64,000 nt of DNA from Panaeolus papilionaceus (lineage: Eukaryota > Basidiomycota > Agaricomycetes > Agaricales), in the NCBI GenBank assembly GCA_015501605.1, contig JADNRZ010000020.1, forward strand, positions 1 through 64,000, written 5' to 3'. The translations under genes were made by a program, and so were the position numbers. The notes beneath the pieces were generated by a model. It was given only the letters and a program-made list of their open reading frames with translations, made no database searches and was not told where the DNA came from. Shown piece by piece: positions 10,685-21,005 of this stretch (its first letter is position 1; each line of letters starts with the position of its first letter).

Positions 10685-11599
10685 TATTAGCATTTTGGTA
10701 TATATACCTCTCTAGTACGCCTTGCTCTGACTTCCTTAGTACCTTCCCCTCTGCCTCCAAGGTCCTCATCCACTCATTTCTATTCTTGATATCTATTCTC
10801 ATCATGGCTGATCGCAGCTGCAAGCGCAAAGTCAATCTCACAGACAATGCTTCTATCGGAATTGTTCCTCCTGCCTCCACACAGCCACCAGCAAAGAAAT
10901 TACGACCCAATGGAAATACCGCCCTGCCAAATTTCCCTTCCTCCCTCCGTCCTGTGTTTGCTCCCAAAGCCCATACCCACTCTGCGTCGAGCTCCAGACC
11001 CAACACGACCAAATCCGCAAAGAGTTCAAGTGCCTCCACCAATGCAAAGCAGAAAGCCAAAGCCAAACCCCAACTTGGTAGTGACCAGGACCCCGATAGC
11101 AGCAACAGCGAACACAACGACAGTGCTCATGACTTTGCAAAGAACGCCTCTGATTTCAAGGCCTTCCTTCAGTCACAGATCATCGCTGACCGTGGTGCTG
11201 CACGTCAGGAGACTAACGACCAAGGTGGAAAGGGTCCCTCTGCACAAGCTCGCGCTGAGCCTACCTCAGCTTCTGCTAAAGGTGGAGCCGACTCTGGGGC
11301 CGACCAATTACGGTCTTTGAAGCCATTGGAATGGTGGGTACCTGTTGTAATGATCTTGCCAAATGGTGTTGTGCTGGTATGTTTTCATTTATCTTCCATT
11401 TGCGCGTTGTGTTCTCATATATATGGGTTCCTAGGTTCCTTGCGACCAGAGAAACAAGTACGAGTCGCGATTCGACATTCGGGGCCATGCATTTTGGAAT
11501 AAAGATCTAGGTTATCTTAGTTGTGAAGGCTTCGCTATCTGAGACCCAGATGGTTTTGTTTTCAATGATAAGTGGTCTGAGGAACGGGTTTTCAAGGAG

Positions 11600-11610
11600 A
11601 TACGCTCCAT

Positions 11611-11613
<3 letters not shown>
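11600..11613 (+). repeat. LINE target-site duplication, left copy
   Basis: GATACGCTCCATTC directly precedes the poly(T) and is repeated at 19858-19871. The two following T residues are ambiguous with the tail. Confidence 0.93.
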
Positions 11614-11654
<41 letters not shown>

Positions 11655-11791
11655 TGGAGCCTGTTGGCACTAGACAGTCAATATAGCATCGTCTTCTATG
11701 TACTGGCGTGTAATGCAGGAGTCTCACCCGTGAAGGTAGGGCAGACGAAACCCACAGGGGGAAATGCTTTTACGCACTCCATGTGTGGGGC
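11614..11791 (-). other. LINE 3' UTR and poly(A) tail
   Basis: The ORF2 stop is followed by about 138 bp of 3' UTR and then 40 consecutive A residues (minus strand, 11653-11614). A long pure tail is a sign of recent insertion because such tracts shorten quickly. Confidence 0.9.
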
Positions 11792-14700
11792 TCACGAAAC
11801 GGTCGCAATACCCACTAAAACCCCCGGTTTCGTCCAGTCCTCAACCAAGTTTTCTTCGTTTTCGAGCGTTCCTGCCCATGTGTCCTTTACCAGACCTCTA
11901 CTGAGGGCCTTATTACCATACTTCTTCCGGTTAGTTAGGAGGCAATCAATTTTGAGTCTTGAATTTATTATCGAGTGCCACTTAGTCACGATTTCTCTTT
12001 TCCTGTGTAGTTTGTCGGGGTCCTCGTTTCTTGATATCTTCCATTCACATCTAAGTTTCCATATTAGATGCATAGTCTCCGTGATGACTATCCGTTTGAG
12101 CCTTTGTAGTCCTCTTCTTTTCTTGCTTATTTTTCTTCCGGGGTTTTCATATCCTTGCCCTAACATTTGGCCAAGTGAGGGTGTCTTCCAATTTAGGTCT
12201 CTCTTCCTTAGTACTGCTTCGGCCAGCTTCCATGCTATTTCTTGTCCTGAACCTCTGCACTCAGTGAGTATATGATCCATCGTTTCAGTTGTGTCACACA
12301 GTCGACATCTTCCTCTATGTTCATAATTTGTTTTATTTGACCAATATTCCCCTATTTTATGAGCATCATGCATTCCTGTCCACATAAAGGCTCGGATTTT
12401 CTTCGAGATGTCTTTATTTCTTAGTGAGTACCAGATGTGTTTGTCGTTGGGGAGTATTTTTTGTTCTTCTAGGATTGCGTGTCGTACCATATCTAATCTG
12501 ATCTTTGTGGCTGTGCGTGTTGAGTTACCAAATTTGTCAACGTCTCTCAGATCTGATTCGTTTCTTGGATTGTCTTCTTGTTCTTTCTTTTCGTGATTTT
12601 CCTGCTTTATACGCTTTTGGTGATTCATGATTCCCTTGTACAGAAGGGCCTGTGTCATACTCTTCAGACGGGCTCCTGTTACAGTTGATCCCTGTATGAA
12701 GGTTAATTTGTTTAGTTCTATGCACGTCTCGTGGGCTTGTTCATATTTGATTAGGTCTTTCGCATTTTTACAGGGTCCTGATTTCAGTAGGGCTCTGCTT
12801 GTCCTCGTTCTTAGTTTGGATAGTGTTAATCTGAGTAGCTTCTCATTTTCAAATCCAATCATGTCTTGGTCCTCGAGGGAGTGGCTTGTCTTGGTGAGTA
12901 GTGTACTGATTTTGTTCGTTGTCGTTTTAATGATGATGTTCGCATTTTGGAATTGTTCAGTCAGTATACATATGGCTGCTAGTTCTCCGCTAGTCTCGTT
13001 TATGTGACCTTGTTCTATGCTGAAGATTTTGTTATTTTCTTCTTGGTCCTTTATCCAGATCGCGGTCTTGATTCGGATGTTTTGTCCATTTCTGTTCATA
13101 CAGGTGGTCGCTATTTCGGCTATTACTGAGGTTTGTCTTTGGGTGGGATCTCCTTTTCTTTCAATTGGTGTTGATTCTGATAGCATTCCTTTCATACAGA
13201 AGATCCTATATTCGTTCGTTATGTCTCTGGCAAGCACATTTGGGTTGAAGTATGTAGGGGGGGGTTTATTGCTGGTTAGGGTGTTTGCATATAGCGGGTG
13301 TATGTGTGTGTATTCCATCTCTATCTCTTCCGGGTTTTCCGCTATTGGGTTCCATTTCGGTGTGAGGCACTCAATTAGTTTTCTTGCTAGCCTCACGCAA
13401 TAGTAGGGGTGTTTACATCCTATGTTTTTCATGTCCTGGCACTTGCCGCACTGGCAACGCGTTAGATTTTCATGGTCTTCGGGCCATGTTGTGTCTGCTA
13501 GTATTTTCGTTTCTTTTACTTTTATTATTCGGTGTACTTGTCTCAGACAACCAGCGATTTTACCGTTGGTGTCTGGTTTTCTTTTATTTGGTGTGAATCC
13601 ACGGTGATGCCATATCGGCATGTCTTCCTTCGTTTCCTTTGATATTGCTGGGGGGTTTAGATCCAGGTTATATTTTTTGGCCATCTTTACCATTTGTACA
13701 AGTTGCCTGGGTAGGTTACCTGTGTGCTTTCTCGTATTAACATTCCATGTTTGTAGGAATGTGTTCAGTCTTGTGCTCTGGTCGCTCATTTTGTCTTTCT
13801 GTGTAGCGGCCAATCGGTATAGCTTGTCTGCGATTTTTGCCCATTTGGGGCGAGGGTTTGTTTCAGTTAGGTATGTTTTCAATCTCATTAAGACTATCGC
13901 TTCATTTCTGATTCGGATATCTATTAGCTTTTTACCACCCAACGCTATGTGCTCTTTTAGTATTGAGGCCCGAATTTGGGGGTTTGTATTCTCGCTTTCT
14001 GTCTTTCTCCACATGTAGCTGTTTATTATTTTTTCAAGTCTATTTGTTATATGGTCTTCCATCCCTTGCGCTCTTGCCAGGTATTGAGTGGATCCCGGTA
14101 TGAACATTCCCAGTATTAGTCGTCTTCCTTCCTGTGTCGGGTGACCCTTGTCCCATCTTTTCAGTGTATCATTTATTTTGTCTATTATTGGGTTCCATAT
14201 GGCATCTTGGTCCATGTCATACCCTACCCATGCGCCAAGTACTCTCGTTGGTTGGCCTTCTTCGGCTATCTTGATGTCTTCATCGATTTGACTCTGTTTA
14301 TCATTTAGTGTTCTGTTTGTTCGCAGTTGGGATCTATATGTTTTGTCTCCAAGCGGTATGATCTCGGTTTTGGATTTGTTGAATCTGGCGCCTGATATTT
14401 TACACCAGTTGTCTAGGATCTCGAATAGATCTTTGATGTCGTTATCCTCTGATAGGTAAATTGTAGTATCGTCTGCGAATAGTGATATGATGATATCACC
14501 TTCTTCGTCAATGGTTATTCCTTTAAGTTTTGACTTTCGTATGTGTTCGGCTAGCGGTTCGATCGCTAGGTTAAATAGGAGGCATGACAGTGGATCACCT
14601 TGTCTGACTCCTCTTGTGACCTTATAGAATTTGCTTTTAACTCCGTTTATAATGACCATTGTTTGAGCGTTTCTGTATAGGTGTTGAACTGTGCGCTTGA

Positions 14701-17080
14701 AGCTTTGTGGGAAGTTAAATTTGTCCAGTACTTTCCATAGATAGTCGTGCCTAATTTTATCATAGGCTTTTTCTTGGTCTAGGCAGACAATTGCGCCTTT
14801 TGTGTTTGTTGTGTCGCATAGGTATGTGAGCATGTGTATTAAGTCTGTGTGATCTGTTATCCTTCGGTTTTTCATGAACCCTGCTTGGTCTGGGTGGATT
14901 ATTTTCGGTACTACCTTCCCTAATTTTGTGGTTAGTGCACGTGTCATGATCTTGTAGTCTGTATTTAGCACTGTTATAGGTCTGTAGTTTTCTATGTCTG
15001 TTTTATCTTTTTTCTTATATAACGGGCACATCCATCCATCTGAGAAACCAGCACCGTCAGTTGGTCCATTTTCAGAGAGGTCTGTATATATAATCCTCAG
15101 GTATTCTATTATGTCGAAGACTGGTTGGTCGGTGATCCCTTCTGAGCGCTTCTTTTCATCATTTTTTAGGTCGTCTGCTAGTTTCTTGTAGAATTCTGTG
15201 ATGATTCCATCTAATCCAGGTGACTTTCCATTTGGGAGTTCCCTTATTGCTTGTTGGATATCGTTCCAGGTTAAGCTCTTGTTCATAAATAAGTGGTCTT
15301 CCTCGTTAAGTGATTTGTCTATAGTGTTTAGATGGGCGTCTATTTGGACAGATCGTTGATTGGGGTTTTCATATTCCTTAATTTGTTGTAGGTTCTCATG
15401 GTAGTCAGCGGCAATGTCTGCCATGTCTTCGGAGCGTGTCACGAATTCTGTGGGTTCTGTGTTGGGTCTCTTAAGTTTATATATTGTGTCTCTTGGTTTT
15501 ACATCTTTGTTTACAGATATCCATGGCTTCCCAATGGTTTCTGTTTCTCGCCAGAATTTAGCCATGATCTCATCCCTTTTATTTTGGTGTTTTCTATTGT
15601 GTAGCTGGCTAATTTCTTCTTCTAGTAGCACTGCTTTGGTCATAAGCTCATCTGGTCTGACATCTGTTTCTTCATTTCTTTCTTTCTGGGCTTGGGCGAG
15701 AACCTGTTTCAGTTCTTTTGATTTTTTTTCAATTAGTTTATCAAGCTTTGGGATAGCAGTCCTTGTATGTTCTCTTACTTTTTCCTGTATTTCTCGTTTG
15801 AAATTTTCATGGATAGTCTGTGGCTTTATCTCTGTTAGGTTGTTCTCCTCAATCGCTTTTTTTAGGATCTGTAGTTTTTCACTTCCAATCTCCTTTATAG
15901 AGTTCATTAAGGTGGGATTACTTAGTACAAAGAGTGGCATAGCCCATCGTCCTTTTCCGATGAATGGCATTTTTGGGTCTTCTAGTTTAAATGATGTTAG
16001 TTTATGGTCGCTGGTGATCCCTGAGTGTTTGAAGTTCCATTCATAACACATTCCCGATAGTTCACCTTTGACATACACCCTGTCAATTCTAGATTGGGAT
16101 TTTCTCGTGGTATTTTGGAATTGGATATATGTGAACATCAGTTCATTTGGGTTTTCATTTCGCCACACATCTTGAAGATTGTGGTCTATCCAGAAGTTTT
16201 GTAGACTTTCGGTGGCTGCAAATGAATCTTTGTTTGGCGGGTCATGGTCAATTTTGTTTTCTACAACATTGAAGTCGCCTAGCATTATATCTGGTCTAGG
16301 GATGTCTCTATTTTCTTCAAAGTTTGACTGGAGTTCATTCCAGAATTTAATTTGTGAGTCTGAGTCGTTCGGGGCGTATATCGCCAGTAGGTTAAGTCTC
16401 TCATTTTGCTTCCATGGTATTGTTATGGTTAGCGCTCTTCCTGGGGAGATTTCCCTGTTGGTTACTTCTTGCCATCTCGTTCTGTGCTTATTTAGTATGA
16501 TTGCTACTCCTTTTGCATTTGTTTGGTTGGGGACGTATGAGTTAATAATATGGAGTCTCTTGAAGCGATCACGGAGATTTTGTACTTTTTCAGGCGTTAG
16601 GTGTGTTTCTTGTATCGCCAAAATATCTATTTTGTCTTCACGCATGATTTGGTTAATGTGATCCCATTTGATTTGTGTTGCTCTTGAACCACCTCCATTT
16701 ATGTTGAGAGTGGCAATTCTCAGATAGGCTCGCGTTCTCTTTGACTTATGGAGCGCTTTCTTTTTCTTTTTCCTATGAGTTTGAGTTTGATTTTCATGGT
16801 CATTTAGTCGGTTGGGCAGTGTTTGCTGCATCTCAGTTTCCCCGACACGTGGTTGTTGCCACGGACCTGTAGTTGTATTAGTTTCTATGTTTTGAAATCC
16901 TCTGCTACCAAACTCGCTGGAGTTATCATCGAGGGAACGGCCAGCAGCCAAAGCCATACCTTCTCCAACTTCAGCGAGGCTAAGTCCGGAGCCGGTGTCG
17001 CCATCCCACAGTAAATGATTATTCCGCAAGTGATTTTGAGTAGGAGTTGCTGTACTTACCCAGCATACAACTATTTGCAT
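11792..17080 (-). CDS. LINE ORF2: endonuclease-RT-RNase H
   Basis: The 1762-residue frame begins at the ATG at 17080. Residues ~120-370 form an APE-type endonuclease (ATLNINGGG, AIQETHL, LGDFNVVENK, SDHKL) that nicks the target. Residues ~600-950 are the reverse transcriptase (SPGLDGIITEFYKK, YRPITVLNTDYKI, CLDQEKAYD, GVRQGDPLS, catalytic FADDTTIYL near residue 868). Around residue 1360 lies an RNase H region (HINETSGELAAI). Near residue 1595 a CCHC motif, CRLCDTTETMDHILTEC (C-x2-C-x7-H-x4-C), precedes the C-terminal helical part. A basic KKKKK stretch near residue 105 may serve nucleic-acid binding. No stop or frameshift occurs over 5.3 kb. The frame may start further downstream, because the first ~115 residues are low-complexity. 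Confidence 0.95.
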   Translation of the reverse strand: MQIVVCWVSTATPTQNHLRNNHLLWDGDTGSGLSLAEVGEGMALAAGRSLDDNSSEFGSRGFQNIETNTTTGPWQQPRVGETEMQQTLPNRLNDHENQTQTHRKKKKKALHKSKRTRAYLRIATLNINGGGSRATQIKWDHINQIMREDKIDILAIQETHLTPEKVQNLRDRFKRLHIINSYVPNQTNAKGVAIILNKHRTRWQEVTNREISPGRALTITIPWKQNERLNLLAIYAPNDSDSQIKFWNELQSNFEENRDIPRPDIMLGDFNVVENKIDHDPPNKDSFAATESLQNFWIDHNLQDVWRNENPNELMFTYIQFQNTTRKSQSRIDRVYVKGELSGMCYEWNFKHSGITSDHKLTSFKLEDPKMPFIGKGRWAMPLFVLSNPTLMNSIKEIGSEKLQILKKAIEENNLTEIKPQTIHENFKREIQEKVREHTRTAIPKLDKLIEKKSKELKQVLAQAQKERNEETDVRPDELMTKAVLLEEEISQLHNRKHQNKRDEIMAKFWRETETIGKPWISVNKDVKPRDTIYKLKRPNTEPTEFVTRSEDMADIAADYHENLQQIKEYENPNQRSVQIDAHLNTIDKSLNEEDHLFMNKSLTWNDIQQAIRELPNGKSPGLDGIITEFYKKLADDLKNDEKKRSEGITDQPVFDIIEYLRIIYTDLSENGPTDGAGFSDGWMCPLYKKKDKTDIENYRPITVLNTDYKIMTRALTTKLGKVVPKIIHPDQAGFMKNRRITDHTDLIHMLTYLCDTTNTKGAIVCLDQEKAYDKIRHDYLWKVLDKFNFPQSFKRTVQHLYRNAQTMVIINGVKSKFYKVTRGVRQGDPLSCLLFNLAIEPLAEHIRKSKLKGITIDEEGDIIISLFADDTTIYLSEDNDIKDLFEILDNWCKISGARFNKSKTEIIPLGDKTYRSQLRTNRTLNDKQSQIDEDIKIAEEGQPTRVLGAWVGYDMDQDAIWNPIIDKINDTLKRWDKGHPTQEGRRLILGMFIPGSTQYLARAQGMEDHITNRLEKIINSYMWRKTESENTNPQIRASILKEHIALGGKKLIDIRIRNEAIVLMRLKTYLTETNPRPKWAKIADKLYRLAATQKDKMSDQSTRLNTFLQTWNVNTRKHTGNLPRQLVQMVKMAKKYNLDLNPPAISKETKEDMPIWHHRGFTPNKRKPDTNGKIAGCLRQVHRIIKVKETKILADTTWPEDHENLTRCQCGKCQDMKNIGCKHPYYCVRLARKLIECLTPKWNPIAENPEEIEMEYTHIHPLYANTLTSNKPPPTYFNPNVLARDITNEYRIFCMKGMLSESTPIERKGDPTQRQTSVIAEIATTCMNRNGQNIRIKTAIWIKDQEENNKIFSIEQGHINETSGELAAICILTEQFQNANIIIKTTTNKISTLLTKTSHSLEDQDMIGFENEKLLRLTLSKLRTRTSRALLKSGPCKNAKDLIKYEQAHETCIELNKLTFIQGSTVTGARLKSMTQALLYKGIMNHQKRIKQENHEKKEQEDNPRNESDLRDVDKFGNSTRTATKIRLDMVRHAILEEQKILPNDKHIWYSLRNKDISKKIRAFMWTGMHDAHKIGEYWSNKTNYEHRGRCRLCDTTETMDHILTECRGSGQEIAWKLAEAVLRKRDLNWKTPSLGQMLGQGYENPGRKISKKRRGLQRLKRIVITETMHLIWKLRCEWKISRNEDPDKLHRKREIVTKWHSIINSRLKIDCLLTNRKKYGNKALSRGLVKDTWAGTLENEENLVEDWTKPGVLVGIATVS

Positions 17081-17470
17081 GGGCAGGTAGACCGTTTCCC
17101 AGGTCTACATTGGGTAGATGATGTAGACGAGTCTATCTACACTTTGGGTTTATTCTGTTCCGTGAAGGGCCTGTAGATAGTGCTCTGTCTACTTAAGCCT
17201 TTCGGCGCGGCTCATCTATCTCAGATATGAGGTCCGTTTATTTGAGGGTTTGGCACGTTTCCCATCCTACTAGTTTTGGGACTACGTAGTTGGTATATTT
17301 GGCATGCCCTAACCTCCTTTCTGGTCCTTCAGCTATTTCGGGTTTTCTCGTTCTATGATTAACTTGGATTTCTATTTTCTATCTAGCAACATGATGTATT
17401 ATATGGTTGAGTAGGGGTGTGTGGTTAGAGTGCGAGGAATGTATTACGGCAGGTAGGTGCGGTGATCTAG
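17081..17470 (-). other. LINE spacer between ORF1 and ORF2
   Basis: This is about 390 bp of non-coding DNA inside the LINE. It contains several TAGAC/GTCTA motifs (around 17090-17200) that could pair into hairpins. How ORF2 is translated downstream of ORF1 is not evident. Confidence 0.5.
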
Positions 17471-19257
17471 TTAGAAGTTAGGGGCGCGTTCTTTTCCCTT
17501 TCCAGGTTTTCCCTGGCTATGCTGGTTGAAGGAGACATTGGCATCGCTAGGTCCACGTGCGTGCCCTCGGTAGCAGCGGTTTCCTTGCCTGGTTTCGACA
17601 ATCGGGTGGGGCCATCCAGGGATGTTAAGGAAAGGGCATACTGTGAGGATGTGGTCAACCGCTTTGCAGCCATTGCAGTTGAACGAGTTGACTACTTTTG
17701 CTGTGCATGTGACGTCGCCGTATTTGATAGACTTCATCATTTCGAGGAAGTCCTGGTGTTGCTGGAGGGTGTTCACTGGTGACTTCATGTACACTGAAAA
17801 AATCGGTTGCCCAGGGGTAGAGCGTCCATGTTTATTGTCGGGGTTGGTGCCTCCCAGCATGAAGCCTTTGACATAGATGGAGCCGAGGACGTCGTTACAG
17901 ATGTTGTCTAGGAAAGTTTCTGAGATTGGTCCCTTGATGCCGCAGTGTTCCTTGACGAAATGGCGGAAGTCCGATCTCCCATTTTCAACAATGCTCCGGC
18001 GGATCATGTTGACTACCTTCTTGCATCCTGCTTCGTCAGGCCGCATGTTGTAGTGTTGGATGCAGAAGACCAGTTTGCATATGCCAAGGTTGGGTGGGTG
18101 GAAGAAGACCGCATGTTCGGTGGTAACTCGGATTTTGGTTTTGACAAGGTGTTTCTCCTCTTCCTCAGTGATGTTGGTGATGAGAAAGGGGAAGGCAGGT
18201 TGGTAGGGTTCCTTGCATGATTTGAGGGTGGGCTGGCAGACGAGGGCGTTTGTGCCACTGGTGAACTCGAGACCAAGGATTTGTTCTATGATCTGGGAGT
18301 CTTCGAAACCGCTTCTCTTTGGTTTGCTACCAAAGACGTATGCGATTACGGCGGGGTTCTCTGATAATGCCATCCACTCGTCTAGGGTGTAGGGATGTAC
18401 TGCGGTGTAGAGTGTTTCGTTATCAAGGGCAATATCGAGGAGGTGGGATGGGACGTCTAGGAAGGGAGATTCGGGGAAGGTGGGTGAAGTATTTGTGGTC
18501 GACGTGGTTTTGGATCTGGTTAGCAGAGTAGGGAATCGGCTAGTGGTCTATGTTTTCAGGTTAGTTAATGATGCGCGTATGATTTATTTGCAGGCTGTAC
18601 CGTTTTGGTTTCTCCCAGTTCCGGCGACTCTCCTGGGTTTGGGGCATTATTCGCCGGTGAGGTGCTGGCGTCCAAAGCTTGAGTACTGGTGGTATCTGGT
18701 TGGGACTCTTCGTCTAGCATGAGGTCATGTTTGTAGTATTCTGCGCCGGAGAAGTAAAGGTCGTCGGCCTTGGGTTGATCGGCTTCTGGGTTGTTTTCAG
18801 AAGTGGGTGTGCAGAAACTGGCCTCGGTGTCGCTCATATTGGTGTCCTCTTGGTCGGTATCGGGTTCCAGGTAATCTGCGTTGTCTGGCTGCGGCTTTTT
18901 GTTGTGATAGGGCGTGTGTTTCGCATGGTCTTTCTTCTTAGTTTGTCGCGAGGGAGGGAGGGGTGGGTGTCCATCTTGCGCGTCCGGTTTTGCCTCCTGT
19001 TTGGAGGGCATCACGTATGGGTGAGTTCTCTCTTTCGCGGCTTGGTGGCTGCTTGAGGTGGAGCGCTTTGGTCCAGTTTGGGGAGTTTGTTTTGTGTTGG
19101 ACGGTTCGTTCTTCTTGGGTTTTGCCATTCCTTGTGGGGAGTTGCTATCCACATTTTCCGCGGGTTGAGGTGAGGTGAGGGCGGGAGGTTCTGGGTGCGG
19201 AGGTGGGTTGGGGTAGTTTTGGTCAAGGGGTTGGGATGGTTGGGAGGCGTCTGACAT
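17471..19257 (-). CDS. LINE ORF1, gag-like with CCHC knuckle
   Basis: ORF1 starts at the ATG at 19257 (MSDASQPSQP). The first ~220 residues are Pro/Ser/Thr-rich and disordered. The second part (to 17471) is globular, starting around TLDEWMALSENP and ending in a CCHC zinc knuckle CNGCKAVDHILTVC (C-x2-C-x4-H-x4-C) and a Lys/Gly-rich tail. This is an RNA-binding, particle-forming protein. The upstream frame hits a stop at 18565. The downstream frame is open from 18547, and the two join in phase if 18600-18548 (GTACAG...ACATAG, containing CTAAC) is removed. That segment is either a 53-bp intron or the mark of a frameshift. Confidence 0.78.
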
Positions 19258-19857
19258 CGTCTTTTGTTTTGGGTATTGGAGGTTAGGGAAGCGTTTCTGG
19301 GTGTTCGTTTGGGCGTATAACTCACAGTTTTTATACTTTTCGGTGTCCTTGCCGAGTGTTGGGGTCGTTTCTGGTCGGGTGGGCGGGTTTTTGGGGAGTT
19401 TCCTATTTTTTGGTTAGTTTCGACCTTGGTGTCTGATCATCTTTGGAAGGGGTGTGCGGGCATACCATATTTGTTTAGACTCCTTGTGCTCGGCGATGAG
19501 CTGGCACTCTAGTCGTAGTCCTTTTGTTTCCATGAGTTTCTCTTCGGCGAAGGGGCACTTTTGGTGCGAGATATGGGCTCCTGTCATTCTGTTGACGGCG
19601 AATTTGTTGGGGACTAGCCATTTCGCTTCGTTCTGGTAGGTACTATGTTGGGGGGTAAGCAGGTATGTGTGGTATTTCTGTCATAGTCCAGGTTGTTGTG
19701 TCGTAAGGGTGTTCTTTGGGGTTGTCGTTGACGACCTCTCATTCCTAGGGTATAACGCTTTGTCTGCGCGAATGAGTTTGCGTTGGTCGTCCTCCTTGTT
19801 CCCCGCTGTTGGCGTGGGAAATTTTCCATCATGGTGGTTCAGGTTCAAGGAGCCCCC
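19258..19857 (-). other. LINE 5' untranslated region
   Basis: About 600 bp lies between the right TSD and the ORF1 ATG. In the element's orientation it starts with a G run (GGGGGCTCC at 19857). It presumably holds an internal promoter, as full-length LINEs need. No coding frame is supported. Confidence 0.6.
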
Positions 19858-19871
19858 GATACGCTCCATTC
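19858..19871 (+). repeat. LINE target-site duplication, right copy
   Basis: GATACGCTCCATTC here is the second copy of 11600-11613. The interrupted gene resumes at the next base in the same frame. Confidence 0.93.
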
Positions 19872-20739
19872 TTCCTGATGCAGCTCAGCAGCTTATTGAC
19901 AACCATGACCCTGTGAATGGCCCTCGTCCATGGCTCCCCTGTATAAAACAGCCGCATACTGGTAATTTCATTGTGTCTCGAGCTTCTGGTCCCTTTACCG
20001 GTTCTGTAATGCAAAACATAATGTTATCTGGCAAGCAGCGTGGCAGTAAGAATAGTGGCGTTATCATTGGCAAGTCTTTTTTTTTCTTGCAATTCTATAC
20101 TAATATATCTTATAGTTTCAACAACCAAAATCTGTATTTCCGACGATTCCGAGGTCTCAGATACTGAGGCTGCCGTTGCTGGCCCTTCAACTCTGCCAGC
20201 AAAGTCAGCAAAATCTGGATCACACTTGACTCAACCCTCTAAGCTGGCAGCCCCCTCTGATCGCGTACTTCGTCCAAAGCAACCAAAGAAATCTGAAATC
20301 ATTGCAGGTAATTGTGCCTTTTTTATTTGCTTCCCTTTCTCAATACTCACCAACTTGTTTGCAGTTAGCAGCAGCAGCTCTTTCGAAGCTGATTCTGATG
20401 GCTCTGTGGATTGGCACACTGAACCAGCCTTTAGTCGTGGTGGAACTCCTCAAGACGATCTTGATCGTTCTTTCTCGGGAATTCATCTTGACTTCCCATT
20501 GCCACATGACTGTCATCCGGAGCTTCCTGCTGAAGCTGCCTTCTGTTCATCCCCCTAAGTAGAATTCAGGCTTATCGCTCACTTTGATTGTTTTGTTATC
20601 ACTAATCTCTGTAGTTTATCCCTTTGACCTAATCTACATACAATTGCCCCTCTTTGGCATGGTAGTAATCCGTTTCTTTGCGAACCTTTCATTCTCCCGA
20701 TGTACATACACACCTTTCATTCCCCTGGTGTATTAAACG

Positions 20740-21005
20740 CTGATCGCTCTCTCTCTCTATCCCATTCCCTATCTTTACCTTTCTCGCCGTTCCTTGTCTC
20801 TCTCCCCGTACCTTCACCTTGTGTCTTATCTCTCTCCTCTTTCCTTATCTCCCTTCTCTCCCCTTATCCCTCTTATCTCTCCCACGCCAGTCTTTATCTT
20901 ACCCCACCCATTCTCTCACAAATCTTATCTCTACCTTTTCTTTAATTCATTGCTTGTTCTCCTCACCTTTTGTCTTGATCTCTATTACTACATATACCCT
21001 TCATT
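20740..21005 (+). repeat. Pyrimidine-rich low-complexity tract
   Basis: The strand is almost all C and T (CTCTCTCTCTAT, CCCTTATC-type units) downstream of the split gene. Frames through it give only Ser/Leu/Pro-rich low-complexity peptides and are not genes. Confidence 0.8.

Larger units (their letters stand above)
11614..19857 (-). mobile_element. Tad-like LINE, full length, 8.2 kb
   Basis: This is a non-LTR retrotransposon on the minus strand with 5' region, ORF1 with a CCHC knuckle, and ORF2 with endonuclease, RT, RNase H and a terminal CCHC. It has a short 3' UTR and a 40-nt poly(A), seen as T at 11614-11653. A 14-bp TSD flanks it. This is the plan of the fungal Tad1 clade. ORF2 is uninterrupted for 1762 codons, so the copy is young and may be competent if ORF1 is expressed (see the ORF1 entry). 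It inserted by target-primed reverse transcription into an exon of an unknown gene. Confidence 0.93.
10804..20558 (+). pseudogene. Unknown multi-exon gene split by LINE
   Basis: Coding parts are 10804-11376, 11435-11613, then after the LINE 19872-20069, 20116-20307 and 20365-20558 (TAA). Introns are GTATGT...CCTAG, a GC-AG intron (GCAAGT at 20070, 46 bp) and GTAATT...TGCAG. The N-terminal ~190 residues are low-complexity, Ser/Ala/Lys-rich. The conserved-looking part starts at LKPLEWWVPVVMILPNG and continues on both sides of the LINE, reading EIRSILPDAAQQLI across the insertion site. The C-terminus is Ser/Asp-rich. I do not recognise the family. Two lesions are seen: an in-frame TGA at 11540-11542 and the 8.2-kb insertion. 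Otherwise all exons remain open, so inactivation is recent. A TATA-like stretch at 10698-10706 precedes the ATG. Confidence 0.7.

Noticed and set aside
12627..16661. Long plus-strand frames of 60-210 codons across 12.4-17.0 kb
   Set aside because: They are antisense shadows of LINE ORF2: hydrophobic Phe/Ser/Leu-rich peptides with no motif.
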